A DNA stretch of 6,668 nt from Nitrososphaerota archaeon (lineage in GTDB: Archaea > Thermoproteota > Nitrososphaeria > Nitrososphaerales > Nitrosopumilaceae): NCBI GenBank assembly GCA_028867235.1, contig JAGWGS010000074.1, positions 1-6,668 of the forward strand. Direction: 5' to 3'. Position 1 is the stretch's first letter; the number at the start of each line of letters is the position of its first letter. The notes beneath the pieces are model-generated. The model saw only the letters and a program-made list of their open reading frames with translations, ran no database searches and was not told the DNA's origin. Shown in pieces: positions 5,106 through 6,668 of the stretch. The position numbers and the translations under genes are program-made.

Positions 5106-6668
5106 TTAACACAAGACTGATTCTATCTATTGCACTAATTGCAGTGTTGGTTGTATCGCCTGATGTAATGTCATCAAGCTATGCCCAGTCTCCAGAAATA
5201 TTGACACCAAATCAATCTCCATTTGAGCATGGATTCAATGATGTCAAGTTCCTTGACGCATACTTTGGACCTGCCGGACAGAAAATAGAGGTAGAGCCAG
5301 GTGACAAGAACATTCCATTCACAGTAGTATTGTCAAACGTAGGAACTGAGGATATCTCAGGAATCCAAGGAACACTTAGCTTACCAACTGGTTTCTCAGG
5401 GGCAGTTACAGGAAATGGATTAATCCAAGCAGATAACACACAGACTGCCACTGCAGGTCAGTCATTTACATTGACATTTTTTGTAAACGTGGACAAGTCG
5501 ATAAACATTCATGATTATTCAGGAACCATCAAGGTATCATATTCCAGAGTGAGAGAAAATGGCGAGCGCACAGCCTATCTTGACTTTAACTTTAAGGTGA
5601 CAGGTAAGGGAGTGATAAACTTGAAGGCACAAAATCCTTTCCTAAATCCCGCATCTAACAATGATATCACAATAGAGATCTCTGATGCAGGCACAGCGCC
5701 ACTTAATGATGTTGATGTTGTCATACAAAGAGACCAGAGCACTAGTACAACCGGTACAACAAATAGCCTTCAGGGAATAGTACTTGACCAAAACCACTGG
5801 AAAGTAGGAACTGTACATCCTGATTCATCGAACACATTTGCAATACATGCTTTTATTCCACAAAATGTAGCAGGCCAAACAATACATGCGCCATTTACAG
5901 TTACATATTTTGACGGACAAGGAAACCAAGTAACAACAACTAGAACTGTGGACTTTATTGTAGGTCCAACAAGTACTGTATCTATAATAAAACTCTCATC
6001 ACCTCCATACATCATGACAGGAATTATGCAGAACCTTACGCTTGGAATTGAAAACTTGTCTCCCTCAAAAATATCTGATATCTCAATATCAATTACGCCA
6101 AATTCTAACAACTTGAAAATATTGCAGGACAATAAATGGTTTATACAAGATATTGGACCTCTTGAAAAGGCCAATCTTGTAATTCCAGTCTTTGCAGACT
6201 CTAGCATTGAAGGCCAGGCAGTAGACTATGAAGTTGATATCCAGTACACAAAAGATGGAGCAACTGTGATTGAGAAACAAAACTTTGCCACATATCTTAG
6301 AGGAGTAATTGATATGTCAATTCATGACATAGGAGTAACGCAGATTGCAGGAAAACAAATGATAATTGGAAATGCACTAAACCAGGGAAATGTCAAGGCA
6401 GTCTTTGGACAGGTGACTGTATTACCAGTTGACAATTCTGTAATCCAAAAGTCAACCCAATATATCGGAGATATAGATATTGATGCACCAGTACCATTTA
6501 ACATTCCAATAAATTCAGACAGTCCTCCAACAGGTGACCAAAAAATCCAAATCACACTAACTTGGAAGGATACATTACTACAACAGCACACTCTAACAGA
6601 AGTTGACACTGTATCGTTTGGAACACCTATAGTCCAGCCAAACTCAAATCCAAGTTTTAACCAGTTAC
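5102..6668 (+). CDS. secreted multi-Ig-like-domain protein (COG1361/S-layer-like), 3' end cut by window
   Basis: The frame runs from the ATG overlapping the ATPase stop (ATGA) to the window end without a stop; 522 residues are visible. Residues 1-29 are a signal peptide: MINTR, hydrophobic LILSIALIAVLVV, then SSSYAQ with cleavage near 28-29. The rest is beta-rich and divides into repeats of ~100-130 residues beginning near 37, 170, 291 and 401. Each has a strand pattern such as TVVLSNVGTEDISGIQGTL, ITIEISDAGTAPLNDVDVVI or LTLGIENLSPSKISDISISI, as in CARDB/NEW3-like domains of archaeal COG1361 proteins. No cysteine is seen in the visible part. Family knowledge: such proteins are often encoded beside MacB-type ABC genes and often end in a C-terminal membrane anchor, which would lie outside this window. 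It may be the outside partner moved by the ABC unit, as MacA is for MacB; this is inference. Confidence 0.85.
   Translation, partial: MINTRLILSIALIAVLVVSPDVMSSSYAQSPEILTPNQSPFEHGFNDVKFLDAYFGPAGQKIEVEPGDKNIPFTVVLSNVGTEDISGIQGTLSLPTGFSGAVTGNGLIQADNTQTATAGQSFTLTFFVNVDKSINIHDYSGTIKVSYSRVRENGERTAYLDFNFKVTGKGVINLKAQNPFLNPASNNDITIEISDAGTAPLNDVDVVIQRDQSTSTTGTTNSLQGIVLDQNHWKVGTVHPDSSNTFAIHAFIPQNVAGQTIHAPFTVTYFDGQGNQVTTTRTVDFIVGPTSTVSIIKLSSPPYIMTGIMQNLTLGIENLSPSKISDISISITPNSNNLKILQDNKWFIQDIGPLEKANLVIPVFADSSIEGQAVDYEVDIQYTKDGATVIEKQNFATYLRGVIDMSIHDIGVTQIAGKQMIIGNALNQGNVKAVFGQVTVLPVDNSVIQKSTQYIGDIDIDAPVPFNIPINSDSPPTGDQKIQITLTWKDTLLQQHTLTEVDTVSFGTPIVQPNSNPSFNQL

Noticed and set aside
5212..6609. Several minus-strand open frames of 60-145 codons (for example 5770-6207 and 6322-6609)
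   Set aside because: They lie opposite the secreted multi-domain gene, show no recognisable domains, and are explained by its codon composition; the forward frame has a signal peptide, a ribosome site and repeat domains.

Overview
The window looks like chromosomal DNA from an ammonia-oxidising archaeon of the Nitrososphaerota (Thaumarchaeota), most likely a Nitrosopumilales relative. This is an inference. It rests on AT-rich DNA with frequent ATA, AGA and GGA codons, archaeal TATA-box promoters about 25 nt upstream of start codons that then lack a leader, a fused AbrB-PhoU regulator, a double-module Lrp/AsnC regulator, and a secreted protein ending in a 'CVKPxTAxxLxxRGW' tail that I associate with this phylum. 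No rRNA, tRNA, mobile element or CRISPR array was found.

Left part (1-1670, + strand). A 5'-truncated regulator with an AbrB-like DNA-binding hairpin and a PhoU domain is followed by a small secreted six-cysteine protein with its own promoter. Middle (1677-3114, - strand). A Nudix hydrolase of the ADP-ribose pyrophosphatase type lies downstream of a tandem Lrp/AsnC-type regulator. The Nudix gene meets the secreted-protein gene tail to tail, only 6 nt apart. Right part (3221-6668, + strand). A tightly overlapped operon holds an FtsX/MacB-type ABC permease, a LolD/MacB-type ATPase, and a large secreted protein of repeated Ig-like (COG1361, S-layer-like) domains that runs off the window.

The most interesting feature is the 106-bp divergent region between the Lrp-type regulator and the ABC operon. 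It contains a long imperfect inverted repeat (19-nt arms, 9 bp perfectly paired in the core). One arm touches the regulator's TATA box and the other covers the operon's TATA box. This suggests that the regulator controls both itself and the exporter operon. The operon shows a clear split in translation signals: the first gene appears leaderless, while both downstream genes have GGAGG Shine-Dalgarno sites inside the preceding gene, carried on the same 10-mer. The proposed working unit is a MacB/Lol-like mechanotransmission ABC system coupled to a multi-domain extracellular protein; its substrate cannot be told from this sequence.
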